A DNA stretch of 64,000 nucleotides from Siphlonurus alternatus (GCA_949825025.1 OX463778.1:37835194-37899193); one strand, 5' to 3'. Counted from the stretch's first letter, positions 13,731-28,519 are shown. The notes: generated by a model from the letters alone, not told the origin. Program-made: numbers and translations.

Positions 13731-16700
13731 TATATATTTTTTATATATCCTTTTGCCTGCCTGACCAAAATTAAAAAGAGTAAAAAAAAAAGTAGAATTA
13801 TGTATATACATGATGTCCATCTACCCTTTTTAAAATGTTGATTTTTTGTTATGTAAAGTATAAAGGCTTAATACTTTTATTTTGTTCTGTTTCTTTTCAT
13901 AGAAGTATTTTTTTTTGGAGGACATGACTTTGCTTTTTTATAATTATTATTTTTTTTGTTCCTATTTTCTTTATTCTAAAGATGAAAGTACTGTACATAT
14001 GTTTATGTTTTTTTAAATGAAGCACCTAAAGAAAAATCATCATCACTTATCTGTTAGTGGAATATAAAAGAATAATATTTTTTCTTGTTCCATTTCATCT
14101 CTTACACCTTGATATTTTTTTACCTCATTTTTCCTTCCTTTTTTTCTACCCCTTTCCGCCACCTCCTCCTCCTCCTACTCTTCTTTTTCCCTTCAAGTAA
14201 TTTTACAAATGTGTTTTCTACCCTCTTTACTCCCACCCCCACCTCTTATCATCTTTCTCTCCCTCCCTGCAGTGAGCGGCTTGGCCCTTACATAACGAAA
14301 CGGATTGCAAAAAGCACGCTCGCTCTCGGCTCAAAGATTACGTGATTTTCCCCTTCATTTTTTTTTCTCTTCTTCATTCTCTCTATTTTTTTTTTTCTTT
14401 TTACTTATCAAGAGAGTTTTAGACGTGAGCTTAGTTTGTAAATCTTTCAAATTAAAAGAAATTAAAAACTTACTAATAATAATGGCTTATTAGAAATTAT
14501 TTTGAATATTGAAATGTTGCAAATATTTGTTGACGTAATCGGGAAGTGCTACAGATTGAATTACATGCATAATCATAATAATTCGCTCGCGGCAGTTTGA
14601 GGGGGCGTGACGAGTGAGAAGCAATTTGCGACGTGATTTACGCGATTCGGACCATCCATCACGGGCAATGCACGATGACTAGTGCACTGAAAATCCCTCG
14701 TATATAATGCTGCACTCTACCCGGGGGCTTTCCAATCACACGACTCAATGATAAATCTGCATTTAATTCGTTTTACTTTTAATGAATAAAATTTTTGCTA
14801 TATTTTATAGAGGGTCTGAAAATTTATGTAACATTTGCAAAATTTTCTCACTGAAGTTTACGTTTAAATTTTTATATTTTGTTGATAAGTATGAAAACTT
14901 CTCCACAAAGTTACGTGAAAAGAAAAGAAAAAAAATATATATAGTACAAAAATACCCTCGGGTTGTACACGAATTATCAATTCAGTCTTGTTAAAGTAAA
15001 GTGGGAGGGTTGTAATTATTGACATTATTTTATCAAATCCATTCATTCCCTCAGGCTGAAATGTTTTGTTTTGTTAGAATTTTTGTAATTGAATCATAAA
15101 AAATTGCTGATTGTGTTGTATTGAATAATAATAATAAAAAAATGTGTACATTCTGTACATACATTGAGTGATGTTAATGGTATTGATATCGTTTCCCATA
15201 TAAAAATGATCGATTTGTAATTGTAGTATTATTTCTCTTATTATCGTGCAATAACTGCTATTTTTATATAAATTGTAAATTAATTCAGTAAAAAATTCAC
15301 ATTACAATTTTTTATGTATATATATATATATTACTAAAAATAAAATATTTTAACTTTTATTTTTTTATTCCTTTTTACGATAACCAAGTTTCCTTCTACA
15401 TTTTTCTCATCAACTTTGCATAGTTTCTTTTGACCGCTGTAAATCATCTAAAAGAAACAAGAGCAATTAAAAGTGAAGGGTATAAAAAAAACTCTCTTTT
15501 ATTCATTTTTAAAACAAAGTTTATTTAAATACTAAAAAATGAGCATTTTTTTTAAATATTTTTTTTCTTTCTCTCTACAGTGGTATAATTTCTGAGTAGT
15601 GTCAGTACTGATGATAAAAAAAGTTTGACTAAGATTTAGGCGAGTGATACATTCTTTCCTGACTACAGAAGAAAGAAAAAGGAACGAAGGATTAGAATAT
15701 GAAAGAACTTTGGACCATACAAAAAAATGTTAAGTTAAAAAAACTTCATCTCTTGTGTAATACATGCAATAGATGTTATCTTTTACAATGATGAGATTTT
15801 TTAAAAATATTTTTTTATATTAAAAAAAAATTGTCTTGTGAGAACAAAGTTTGATTGGTCCATATAGACATTCTCATCTTTTTTGACTTAAAAACTTCCA
15901 TAAGAGGCTCAAGAAACAGTAATAAAAAGACTCAAACTTCAACATAGAATGTCATAGATATGGAAATTTTTCGTATCCCCTAAAGGTTTTTTTTTTTCTC
16001 TCCTTTTTTTTATTTCAGATGGAAAACTTATAGAAGACAAACCAGGAATAAAGAAAGTTAATAATATTCACTATCATTTTGACATCACAAACGAATTGCA
16101 AATTTTTTATTTAAAATCACATTCCAGTGTTTTAAATAACATTTCTTTATGTGTATTTTTATATAAGGGTATTTTTTTTATAAATATTTTTTCTCTCCAT
16201 ACCATTACTTTTTTGTAATCAAAAGTCAGTCTGATTTAATTTGAGTTATTTCCATGCATTTATCGAATCTTGACAATTTAGAGTTCATTATTTTTTTTAC
16301 ATTATAGTAAAATCGTAAGTACTTTATTTCAAATTGAGGTATATAAAGTTAAGTAGATGACGCGTAAAATGGCACCGTCAAAGCGTGTCTTTAATTGTCC
16401 GCATGCTATGGAGTTACACCCCACTATTTTTTTTTCCAGGTCGTAAAATTCTGCTGTATTCTTGCATGTCTTAACTCTTCTCTTTTTAAGTCTTTATATT
16501 TTTTGAACTTCTTCCAAATCCTTTATGAAACATTAATTTAATATATGCATGAAAGGTATAATAAAGGTAAAAATTGTCTATAAATTAATTGTGCAGACTT
16601 AATAATAATTCCTTGTCATCACACGCTTGAGTAAAGCGTTAATATTATATATATAAAAAAAATTATTTCACTCGTTGAGAGGTAAAAGGAGTGGCCTAAG

Positions 16701-17879
16701 CGACAGGCGTAAGAAGATTTTCCATTGAGCGTCGTCACTGATGTAGTTATGAAACAACGGGAGATAAAAGAGAGGTTTTTAACCGATAATAATAATAATA
16801 AAAAAAAATGTTAAAAGCTACGCTTGCAACAAATTATCGATAAGTAAATTAACGGTTGTACGGTAGAGTGGTGATGGCTAAGATGACGAAAAATATAATA
16901 AAATTTTTAAACGTTGCTAATTTGACTTTGTATAAGATTCTTTGATGAAAAGGGGGTGTATATATCAAGGAAAAGAGCTGAGAAGAAAATACTTCAAGAG
17001 TCAAGTTTTTTTTTGGATGACTGGACCCAAGCACTTAGTGTTCTCAAGTATGCAATAAAAGATTGTAAAAAACAAAAACCTATATACCACCCGTGAGTAT
17101 GTTACTAAAAAAAATAAATAAATTAAGATATTTAAAAAGAAAAATATTTAGATTTTTTTTTTAAATAAATTCCAATATATTTTTTTAAGGGTAGTTTAGT
17201 ATTGATGCATCAGTTTAATTACATAGGGGTTGTGCGGTACTTGAAAGTATAAGTGACCTACGCAATGAGAGGAATATAATCATACAAAGAGGGGTATAAG
17301 ATGAGAGGGAGCTAGTGTTATTAGTATTGCGAATTCCTTTCTCCCTACGTGTTATTAAAAAATACTGACCATAAATAAAAAGCTTTTCATTAATATTATT
17401 CATTCTTTTTAAGTGTATGAACAAAGAGATTTTGTAAAAAAAAAAGTAATATTCCTAAGATGAGTGCATAAAACAACAACTGACCATTCTCAATCTACAA
17501 AAAAACTATTTAGGATTTTGTATATTTATTATTTAAAATTATATAACGGATATTAATAAATATAAAACTAAAAATATAAATCGTGATATATTATAAACTA
17601 ACGGCCAGCCCTGATATATTTTAACTTTATGGTATAGTATTAACGTTATCACTTTTTTTGATATATTAGCATATGAATTTCTGAATTAAAAAGAGAAAGT
17701 AATAAAGAACAACTTGGTATATTATAGATATAGGTATATAGGTGGTGTATCGGTTTGCTTATGCATGCAAAGAGGCAATATGTTGCCGATATTTTATCTT
17801 GCTTGCTTGCTTCTATATGAGCTTATATGTATATCATATATATATTATACGTGTGGTATACAGGTTAAAGGCTGGTCGT

Positions 17880-18095
17880 GTAACAGAAAAACTTCTCGCG
17901 AGTTTTAGATCCGCATGGTCATCAAAAGAAGCTTAAGAGTCGAGGGAGGCGAACGAAGGGAGGGTGAGTATAGAAAACCTTTTGGCTCGTTGGGGAAAGA
18001 TATAGGCGGCGCCATTAGAGGTAAAATTTGGCAAGCGCCGAGCATTCGAGGCGATCTCACAACCTCAAAACCACAGCCCCGGCAAGGCAAGATGA
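17880..18095. other. GC-richer island with a plus-strand donor-like site
   Basis: A CpG-containing block in AT-rich DNA holds GGGAGG|GTGAGT (exon end 17963) on the plus strand and a GGCGGCGCC core near 18006. Open frames on both strands (about 60-100 codons) show no domain. It is probably a regulatory element or a non-coding exon. Confidence 0.2.
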
Positions 18096-19311
18096 AGGAA
18101 AACGAATATATTTATAGAGAAAAAAATATCCAACGAGCAACAAAAAAAGATTTATGGTACTTCACAGTCGATTACACTCAACTAAAAAAAAAGTTTTTTA
18201 TAAAAAAAGAAAAGAAAATGTGAAATTTATTTCCCTCTTTTGCATGCTATGGAATTTGATAGCTTAGTAAACAACCCCCAATGTTCAATATCTTAAAAAA
18301 ATATATATTTATTTCAAATTTTTCATTTTTAATTATTAAAATTATTTTTGACAGTAATCTATATCATCAAATATTGCCAGTCACTCTGATTTTCAAAATA
18401 TCATTGTGGTGTACTGTACTGAAGGTTTATGAGATGGAAAAAAAAGTGATTATTTTTTTGACGTTCGATCATCACTTCAATATATATTTGATAAAAATAT
18501 ACAATTTGACGTATCTGTCAATATTAAAAAATATTTATAGGGTGTAAACGACAGAAAATTGTATGTATTATTTTTATATACATCTGCGTAGTTAGGTACG
18601 TAATATAATGTATTTTAAGGCTGACATTATAATTAATAAAGAATTTTATGTTAATTACAGATTGATACAGGAAAAATAATATTATTTTATAGACAGAAAC
18701 ATTTCTTAATTGCAATAAAAATTAATTTTCAACTCGTGCTCTAATAATGATGTGGAATGAACCTATGATACTGTATATATTATACAAATTATAATATATT
18801 TTACTTTACATGTTGTATGAAATGCCAGCAAAACAACAAACGCAAAGGTTTTCGAGAGTTGATTATTAATTTATTCGTTTCTATGAATTAAAGTATACAA
18901 ATTTTGATATCTAAGGTCAGGTTTTGAGTTTGCATATTTGTTATGTTTTTATGTCTCTTAAACTTATATACAATACATGTGATGCGTATGTGACTATTAT
19001 TTCGTTTATTGAAGACAGCTCGGTTATTATAAATTCAAATAGATCCCACTCAATCATTGTACACCTTTGGACAGCACGAAAAACTCTTGCCTCACTTGCT
19101 TGCAATTTCAGGTGAGGTAAGACGAGCACTCAGTCTATATTTCTATAATATCAATATAAAAAAAAGCTATATAAGCTTCATCACACCTCCATAGACTGTA
19201 TGGTAATTAACGCCCACAAAGAAATCAGGAGTAAAGTTGTCCATAGTTGTACATACTAATAAAAAGGGCTCTGTACCCCAGGTCAAGGTACCCTCATGGA
19301 CAGGTACTCAC

Positions 19312-19561
19312 CGGTGTGCAGACGGGTGTGCTGCTGAACGTGACTAAGCTGCTTGAAGCGGCGGTCACAGTAGCTACATTTGTACGGTTTCTCGCCGGTA
19401 TGCACGCGAATGTGCTGGACCAGCTGGTGGTTGGACGAGAACGACTTGAGGCACTGTTGACACTGGTGAGGCTTGACCTCGGGACGACCTCCACTGCCTC
19501 CTCCCGCCGCCTGCACCGCCTCCCGAGCGTGCATTTGCATCGCCGACTTGTGCATGAAGAT
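19312..19561 (-). CDS. Internal exon of a C2H2 zinc-finger transcription factor (jim/CG12605/dati-like)
   Basis: The 83 complete codons begin IFMHKSAMQMHAREAV, followed by an Ala/Gly-rich linker and two canonical C2H2 fingers. Finger 1 is C-QQ-C, twelve residues including KSFSSNHQLVQ, then H-IRV-H. Finger 2 is C-SY-C, twelve residues including RRFKQLSHVQQ, then H-TRL-H. They are joined by the classical TGEKPYK linker, typical of sequence-specific DNA binding in the nucleus. On the minus strand the exon is preceded by TTATTTTCTACAG and followed by GTGAGTACC, so both splice sites look good. The last base opens a GGN glycine codon, so the next exon should continue HTG-ER and a further finger. 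From memory of the family, the QLSHVQQHTRLHTGE helix resembles Drosophila jim, CG12605 and dati more than rotund/squeeze, which have QLSHLQQHIRTHTGD. Being a C2H2 finger exon is near certain. The subfamily is an inference, so no symbol is given. Confidence 0.93.
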
Positions 19562-21092
19562 CTGTAGAAAATAAACTTATTGATGACAACTGTCGCCGGG
19601 GACACATTTGGTGCCTCGCTAAGCCCTACTATTGAATAAAAAATCCATCACCAACTGTGGTTACATAAGGAGGTTTGACTTAAATATTGAAATTTCACAC
19701 AACACAAAAACTGTCAAACGTCCAATTTAATATTTAAAAAAAAAAACACACTTTAGCCAAAAATATTAAAACAAAGACAGATGAAAAAATCCGTTGATTG
19801 AAGTGTATCATACAGTAAATAAACAAAATTTAATTTTAAGAGGATTAAATATCACTTTGTATTATTATAATTTATTATTGATTAAAGTTCATAAAAAAAC
19901 GGATTTTTAACTGCTAAGCCTAAAAAAAGGCTTTTAGTAAAAGCATCAATATACTGATGAAAATTTAAAATGTATTAACATTATTGAATATCTATTAATC
20001 TTAAAAGCATTTATTGATAGCTGAATGCAACATTTTTTGGAATCTTATATAAAATATACTTTTTTAAAGTAGAAATTTATTAATTAATGCTTTTACTTAT
20101 ATACAATTTGAGCACAAAACACAATTTTTGGCTAACCTATCTAAACCTGACTCAAAACACAGAAGAATATTTTCCCAATAGTCCCATCATTTTTAAATTA
20201 TCAAAAGGCTGTTTTCAAAATGACCTATCAAGTGTTAAAATATATATAATTTAACACTAATGATTTACAAACTGGAATTTACAGATTCAAATGAAATATT
20301 TGAATGAGTTTGATATAAAAGGGAAATCAGGGAAGTTTCGACGATATGTCTGTGAACATTCATGCTATACACAAACATGCAGTTACATTATTTTATTATG
20401 CAAAATAAATCTTAAAAAAAATTATATAATAATATTACACGTTCAAACTTACCTGCTTACATATGAAGAGGGTTAAAAGGGTTCAATTTCATAACCTTTA
20501 TATCATGATTATTAAGTCCTTAATTGGTCTTTAATGCAAATTTATTTAAAAAAAAAGGTTGATTCTTTTTTTGAATCAATCTCATCAATTTTAATTTTTT
20601 TCCTTTATTTCTCCGCACTCTCGTTCTTTTAAATCCTTTTAATATTCTTAGGTCTTAAGAAGAATCCTTTCTAGATATTTTTTTTTTACACCCTATAACT
20701 TTTTCCTCCTCGTCCATCCCCCCCAAACTCTTTGTGCTCATTCGCTCGACACAAACCGTCAGCAAACTCTCCGGCAGCAGCGTTTAGAAATGACAGAAAA
20801 AGAAAATCCAGAGCAAGACGAGCAGCTACTTTCTTCGTGTTCTAGCTGCAGAAATTATCAAATTTTCACTCTAATTCTTTTTTTTTTTTATTTTTTAAGG
20901 CTCTGGCGTTGATGGAGCAATTAAAGATTTTCTTCTTCGGTCCCTTCTAATAATTTCTTCATTTTAATAAAAATATTATTTTTCTTCCTTTTCATTTTTA
21001 AAACAGACCCCATCAGTAAACACAAAGAATAGATTATTACATTAAAACCTCAATATTTGGAAGATAATTTAAAAATAGTTTTTCATTCAATC

Positions 21093-21094
<2 letters not shown>

Positions 21095-21177
<83 letters not shown>
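21095..21177. repeat. (TA)n microsatellite, about 41 units
   Basis: Uninterrupted TA run 1.5 kb downstream of the finger-exon acceptor, within the large intron. Confidence 0.95.
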
Positions 21178-21182
<5 letters not shown>

Positions 21183-22429
21183 GTCTGCTGAAATTATTGT
21201 TTAATATTTGAAAAAAAAAATGCATTTTTTTAATAACAAATTTAATGGATTTGATAAACAAACTTAGATTTATATTATAAATTTAATTTATTTACATTAC
21301 CCTATAATTTTTCATGAATCAAACAAACTTATTTAATCATTTATAATAATATAGTTTTAAATAAATAAAAATAGCAGAAATGTATAGAAAGATTTGTCTG
21401 TGCTTCCTTGTATAGCTCAGTATATTATATAGACGGTGTGGTGGTGGTAGCGCGTCCCGGTGCTATTCCCGTGGCATACTGCGACGTACACGCAACCAAC
21501 CCCCACCCTCTGACCCGCCCATGTTTTCTTCCCTTAAACCTCCCACGCAATAACCCCCCTGCGCCTCCAACCCTTTCTCTATATCAGTTCCCTCCCCCGT
21601 CCACCGGCACCACGGTCAAAGGGGAAAACGAAGATGGATAAAAAAAAAAAAAGTAAAGCATAAAAATCTATTGAAATCGTTTTTCTATACACACAAATAA
21701 ATATCAACAGCCACAACGGCCTGCATGATTCAACTCTACCTGATGAGGTTTAAAGAAAAAAACAGCGTGCAAAGAGAAGAATCATACGAAGGAGATAGAA
21801 AATATATAATAAAGTATTAAAAAAAACTTTATATAACAAGACAATGATTTTCGTGTTTTAAAAAGCATGTAAGAAGTAGATGATATTACAAAAACAAAAT
21901 AAAAAATTTATTATTGTATATTCACCGGCAAAAATCAATTGATTTTTTTATTTGTCAGTTAATGACAAAAAAATTATCAAGTGTGTTGAACTCGAATGTA
22001 AAATAGTAACAGTTCGATAATTTTGATCACAACTATTTCTTTTGAATGTTCACAAATTTTATACTTCTCTGTTTAAAAATACATAATTATATAAAAATTA
22101 ATGTATAATTTAATATTTTAGGTAAATATATAATTAGTTATAAACTTATAATAAGTTTGGGAGTTTTATAAAAAAATTCATAACAAAAAAATAATTCTTG
22201 TGAAATTCGTCTAGATAGTTTCTTAACTATCACAAAAACAACTGAAATATCACTCAATTTATCAAAATTATTTATAAAATCTTGTTACATATATTATAAT
22301 GACAAGCACTGCTTTCATCTATGATGACTAGGATTGTACTTAGGCAAGCTCTAGAAGAAGAAGAAGAAAAAAGAATAATAAAAAAAAGAGTGATGTGAAA
22401 GAATTAACGAGCTGCTAGTTCTTGAATAG

Positions 22430-25400
22430 GGGTTTAAAAAATGAGTTTATAATGTGCCTCGTCACTGGGAGAATTGGTTAGCTGCTTGCGGTCTCACTAG
22501 TGCGGCAAACGGAGTGCATGCACAGCCACCTGCTGTCCCCTTGCACCAGCAGTGACACCCTTTGCTACCCTGACAATGTATACCCTGACTTTGGAAAGTA
22601 AACATAAAATTTCAAATGTTCAATCTAAAATAATTAATTTGCCCAAAATTAGATGTTTTGTAGCTATGAAAATTTAGTTGATACTATATATGACCTCGTG
22701 GTATTAAAAAGGGTATTAAAATTCAAAATACCACCCAAATTTTTATAAAGTGACCAAAATTAAATTCTTAGCAATAATTTGTTAAGATTATATATCATTA
22801 AATAAAATATCAATGGTGTTAAGATCATGCAACTGATGAATTATATTATTAAATGATAGTTAAATATCATGCAATTAGATAATTTGATTTGAGATAATTT
22901 ACTATGGATATTTTAATATCATTTTTTTAATGCAATACTTAAAATACATACAAATAGTTTTTAAAAACTGCATGCAGTTTGTTGATATAATAAAACAAAA
23001 TAACAAATTTGAAGTCTTGCTTTTAAAACATTTCTTGAAGGTATCATTCAAAACATTTGTTAATTTAAACAATCACACCTTTCAAAAAAAATAATTTATT
23101 TATACATTCTAACATTCCTATTCTTGTACTGATCATGAATCAATCACTAGACTAGAATTACCAAATCAAAGTAACCGACATTAACAAAAGCTATCGATAA
23201 TACCTTCAAACTTTATCTAGATATTACATCTTTGCAAGCTCATTGTAATATATATATATATTTTATTAACATACCATATATAGTTTGTAATATAAAAAAA
23301 ACATAAATAATTGCGTAATATTATAATATATAAAAATTATATAGCATGATGTGTAACAATATTTTAAGTAATAGATTGAGCTTCATGTAAAAACGTCGTG
23401 TATTAAACAGACTCTGTCCTCTCATTATGAATACTGTGAGACTGGCCACACGTGAAGTGAGTGCAAATGCATGCATGGTACAGTACACCATCATACTTTA
23501 TGTACACTAAGTACGTAAGCTGCAGTGCATGGTATATGTCTGTTACCGCCCTCCCCCATCAAAGTCTCAGTACACGCACTGTACAGACTGTCTGTGTCGG
23601 GAAGCGATCCCAGCGCCTCTCAAAGAAACTCTTTGTAACTAAAAAGGAAAAAAAAAATGGTTGTTACAAGTATGAAATATTATATTTTTTTTTATATTAT
23701 AATGAATGATTTACGAGACTTTTTACTAAAAGCACATAAGTTTATTGTATGATGATAAAATTATAACATAATGTAATGTGTCTGAATAAGCTAATCTTAT
23801 TCATGAGATGGTTTCAATGTATATAAAAGTATTACGTCATATTAAAAAAAATTATTCAGACTACAAAAATGCACTTTTATAAATTAAAAATCTAATGGAT
23901 AGAACGAAAATAGTTATAAATTAGTTTCATTTATTAAACATTAAAAGTCTATATATATTTAATATTATCTGTAAATTTAACTTGTATATTAAATTATAAA
24001 AACTCAAAGGGAAAAAATAAGCATAAAAGATTAAATTGAATGAATTCTGGAGAGAGGAAAAAAAAATTAACTCTTTTGATATACATACAATTTTTTTGTA
24101 ACATTTTTATATTTTAACTTTTAATTTGTTAAAAGTGTTTTTTTTTTATTAAAAAAAGTATCATCACTTTAAATTAGATTACATTAAAAAAAAGTAAAAC
24201 TCTTCAATTTTAATTGTAGCCATGAGAGATTTTGATACTTCAATGTAAGTTTTTTTTGTATTTAATAAGAAAGGGACATTATTGTTAGTAAACTGTTTCT
24301 TTTTATTCTTGAAAGCATTGAAGTGGGAGGATGGCATTAATAAATGAACTCCAACCCTTTCTCTCGTCTCTCACCTGTCCTTCTTGTCTCTTTATAACTC
24401 TCCACCTACGCTTCTCTGCACTCACTATTTTATTATTTCACTAACGGTCTTATAAATAAGGCAGCTATTGCACAGACTTGTTATAAACTCTTAGCTAAAA
24501 TTTTTTCGCCAGCTATTTTTGCATACACTGCCATCATGCAGCTGCTTCTCCACCCGCCGCCCTTCACGTACTATAAAAATTGGCGAATCATTTTTTTTTT
24601 AAACCTGTTCATACAAAGTTTATATTGTATATAATAAGTAGTAAAAAAAAATTACGCTATATGTTTATAGTGATAGACTTTTAACGTAATAGCATGCATG
24701 CAGACAGGATGTTCGCACATATATACGTACATTTTGCATGTACTCCCATCCTAATTTGTATATTATGTATAAATTTGACTTTCTAAATTATAAAATATAA
24801 ATTATAACAATTTAATATCTCATTTATTATAAAATGAATTGAAAAATGTTTTAAATTTAAAATAACTTTATTTTGAATTTTCACATTTAAGGAATTGCCG
24901 CATTAATCCAAATTAAGTTTTTTTATGTTAAAATGTTAAAAAGTATGGTTTTGTTTGCTTGCTGCATAACTCAACATTTTGATAACATCTCTTCCAAACC
25001 ATGCTCCCTACCTAATCAGCCCTAACTGTTATGCATAGTAAACTCGCACAATACTGTACAATGCCACGCACAATTATTAATTCATTTTTCTTTAAATTAA
25101 AAATATAATTAACACTGTAATAATTCATTTAAAACAACTAAAATTCAAAATATTATTTACTAAAATATAATGTGATACTTAAGTATTATATCTTCATTGA
25201 AAATTGCATTATTAAATATTATATGACGTTTAATAGTTTTATTTTACACATTTGTACTGTATATTGCACTTCGTGCAAGATCCGATAACGTTATATAGTA
25301 GTTTGACGTGTGAAATTCTTACGCTATTATAAACGTGCATATTTTATATCATATGAATATAATTCAAATAAATATTTTCTTATATAATATAAAAATAATA

Positions 25401-25660
25401 ATAAAGACATTTATCTAATTTAATAAAGTGTTTTAAGAAAAACATATTATATAGGTGGGCTTAAATAATTGGCTATTTTTTCTGACACACGGGCCTAATA
25501 TTTTGACGTGAGGTGCGTGCCCGTGTTAGCTAGCGGCTCTCTTTTATCCCTGCAGGGATGCCTCTAGCTTGCTTCAAATCCCTCTCGGATATTTCAGAGA
25601 CAGGTGGGTGGATGTGGGTCACACGGCCATCAATCGCTCACCTTGACAAAACATTCGCTA
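22430..25660. other. Intron stretch with small complex islands
   Basis: AT-rich DNA is broken by GC-richer patches at about 22430-22580 (with CACCTGCTG / CAGCAGTG in inverted order), 23400-23640, 24300-24560 and 25490-25660, several with TGCATGCA palindromes (for example 23468 and 24690). No coding domain is seen. These are possible enhancers. Confidence 0.2.
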
Positions 25661-26874
25661 GCAAAAGATAAAAATGTTTTTATTTTTAAAAAACATCAAT
25701 AAATTATGTGTAAAAAAAATCTTACAAGAAAAAAATGTCCAGGTATATAAATTCCTGACGATTAAAATGCCATTTGATATCACTATAAATTTAAAACAAC
25801 AGTTTAATAATTTGATTGTGGAATGTCAAGAGTGTCATTTCGAATGATGACTTCATCTAAAGATAATTATTTTCATTAATAGTCTAAACAAAATAGATGG
25901 AAACAATTAACACCATAGACAAATTTTATAGTTTTGGAATTTATATACTTAATAATTCATTGTTATGATAAAAATATTTATAAATAATTACCTTTAAAGG
26001 AAAGTTTATTAAAATTTACAATATTCAATAAAAGACATTAGTCTTTATAGAATAACTTTTTCTCTTGTATATATATAATAGGTTTCTTGATAAATTACGA
26101 TACAAGAAAATGTTAAAAGTTCGTTCTAAATCTTATGGCATATCAGAAGTTCCGACCACGAACGCCAGCGACTAATGTCTATAACGCCACCATCCCTGGC
26201 TGAGCGGGGTAACCCGAGATATTGCGTGAACTTTTAATATTATAGCCAAACGTGATTCCAACCCCTCCTTCTTCTTCTTCTGCAACGGCAAAATATTCTT
26301 GCTAGTGACCTTACGACATGCCATATTATTCATCAAATGACGTAATAATCTTCCAATTTCGTTAATAATTTCATATATAAATCGATCAATATTTAATAAT
26401 ATTTCTTTTCTTATAAAATATCTTTTTATTCTATAATATAACATCAGTGTAACGTTTATAATTATTATAAAATGTTGTATAGAGACTTCAATATATATTA
26501 AGAAATTAATCTTATAGAGTATAATATATATAAAAATTATAATAACATAGTGTTAAATTTTTTATTAAGTTATTATTATATTTTTTTGAAAGGTTTTTTG
26601 AATATGTTTAATTATTTTAAGCGATAATCTTTTATAATAAAAAGTCTTTTGTTAAAGAATATTAGTAAAATATAATATAAAATTTTGAAATTAGATTTTG
26701 CAACAATTTTCAAGTTTCTTATGAATTTTATGTTTTATTCAGGTATATAAACTATATAATGCTGTTATTGTGCATATACAATATAAAAAATATATCTAAC
26801 TATAGCTACTATTATAACTTAACCCTTTTCTCTGTTGATTATAGTTGACTAATACAGTTGAAACAGTCGAGAGG

Positions 26875-26877
<3 letters not shown>

Positions 26878-26935
<58 letters not shown>
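26878..26935. repeat. (GA)n microsatellite, 29 units
   Basis: Uninterrupted GA run inside the large intron. Confidence 0.95.
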
Positions 26936-26940
<5 letters not shown>

Positions 26941-27685
26941 ATATATAAAAAATCATTATTCAGATCACGATTTTTTTGAATTGCAATTTAAAGTTTGTGT
27001 GAGTATTAACAATGAAGAAGGCAGGCGTGTTATTAAGTGACCCGGCAGTAATCATTCAACAGGCCCGTAGTATTACCCACCTGGTCTTACACACATATAT
27101 ATGATCACTGACTATGACAGCGGAAGCCTGAAGGCGGCGTGGCACTGACCAGCGTGGCTTCGGCGTGGCACGTGAGGACAGATGCATGATTACCCCCCTC
27201 CCAGACCCCTCAGGCCCGTGCTAAGGACACAGTTTGAACAATTAAACCGCACCTAGTACCGTAACAGCAGTCGTATTACGTCTTACAAGAACCAAATGTG
27301 TAATGACAGGAAACGAATTATATAAGTGTGTAGACATAACTGAGAAAAAAAAAATTGTCGTATGTAAATTATTTTAACTTGAGATGTTGAGTATAAGCTA
27401 TTTTTTTAAAAAAAAAAGTGTTAAAAAAGTTTAGAATTTTTTGTGAAGATTAAAATTGTATAGTAATTTAATCGATAAAAATATGAATTAGTTATTTAAT
27501 AAATAAAAAAAAAAAGAAAGCTTCGAACGAAGAAGAATTACAAAAATTATATTAATTGATTTTCTTGATTATTTTTAATCTTTTTATAATTCGTAATGCA
27601 AATCCTCTTTTCTTCTTCTTTTTACATTTTTTTTTTTATATCAGCTGTTTCTCATTTTTTTTTATATATCTTCTTTTCTGCTGAG

Positions 27686-27870
27686 CGTTGGTCGCCGTTC
27701 AATGCAGAGATTAGAAGTAAAAAAGTCAGAAAAGGGCGAGGAGGATCGAGGGGGGTAGTCAATCCCTTCAAGGAAATCTGCCGGCCAGTTTTAATTAAAG
27801 TAACTCGCTGGAGCCTTCACCGCCGCCGCCCGCCAAGCAAAATCCACCGTAAAAAGAGAACGAAAGCGAG
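27686..27870 (+). other. Exon-like island on the plus strand (antisense to the zinc-finger gene)
   Basis: A long pyrimidine tract ending CTTTTCTGCTGAG (27681-27685) precedes a 185-nt GC-richer stretch that ends GCGAG|GTATGT (27871). Both sites look like real splice signals, and one frame is open throughout, giving a very basic peptide with HRRRPPSK and HRKKRTKAR segments. No family is recognised. Without transcript evidence it may be a decoy exon. Confidence 0.22.
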
Positions 27871-28497
27871 GTATGTGTAGTCAATTTTAAAATTCAATCC
27901 TTAAAACTTTTTTCATAAACTTTCAACGGAATAAAATATTAGGAAAAAAAAAAAAATGAAATAAACCAATTGTATGAACGTATTGAAAAAAGGAAACTTG
28001 AAAGTTATTTTAGTCATGAGCCAATGACTTCTCATAAAAAGCTCTTATGTATGTTTAACAATTACAATGTAAAAAAATTACAATAATGATTTGCAATTAA
28101 TTGTTGCTGAATTGAATTGGACATTTGAAGACTGGATTTTCATATATAATTGAATAATTGATTAATAATTATTTTGAAAAAAAGGGTAAATCTTAATTAA
28201 ATTTCACTTTCTTTCATCAGGTACGACTGTAAAGATTTTTTCCCTCACTTTTTGCAGTAGAATGATTGGTATTCCAATAAAACAAACAAACGAAAGAAGT
28301 GGCGCTCACGGAGCTACCGTTCGGCACAAATTAGATTCAATTTTCAGAAAGCGGTGGTAAAAGTCAGTCGCTAGTAATAAAAGGTTAAATAATATTTGAG
28401 AGAAAAATGAAAGAATAGGGAGAAAGAATGTCTTGTTGAAAAATACTGGCTAATTTAATAAGAATGAAAAACAAATTATATAAATTTCTTTTCTAAC

Positions 28498-28519
28498 AAA
28501 AAAAAAAAAAAAAAAAAAA
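28498..28519. repeat. A22 homopolymer
   Basis: Uninterrupted A run in the large intron. Confidence 0.9.

Noticed and set aside
17905..18223. 61- and 102-codon frames in the 17.9 kb island
   Set aside because: No recognisable protein; the peptides look like translated regulatory DNA with a poly-Lys end.
19247..19607. Plus-strand and other-frame open frames over the finger exon
   Set aside because: They are shadows of the real zinc-finger reading frame, which alone has C2H2 motifs and proper splice sites.
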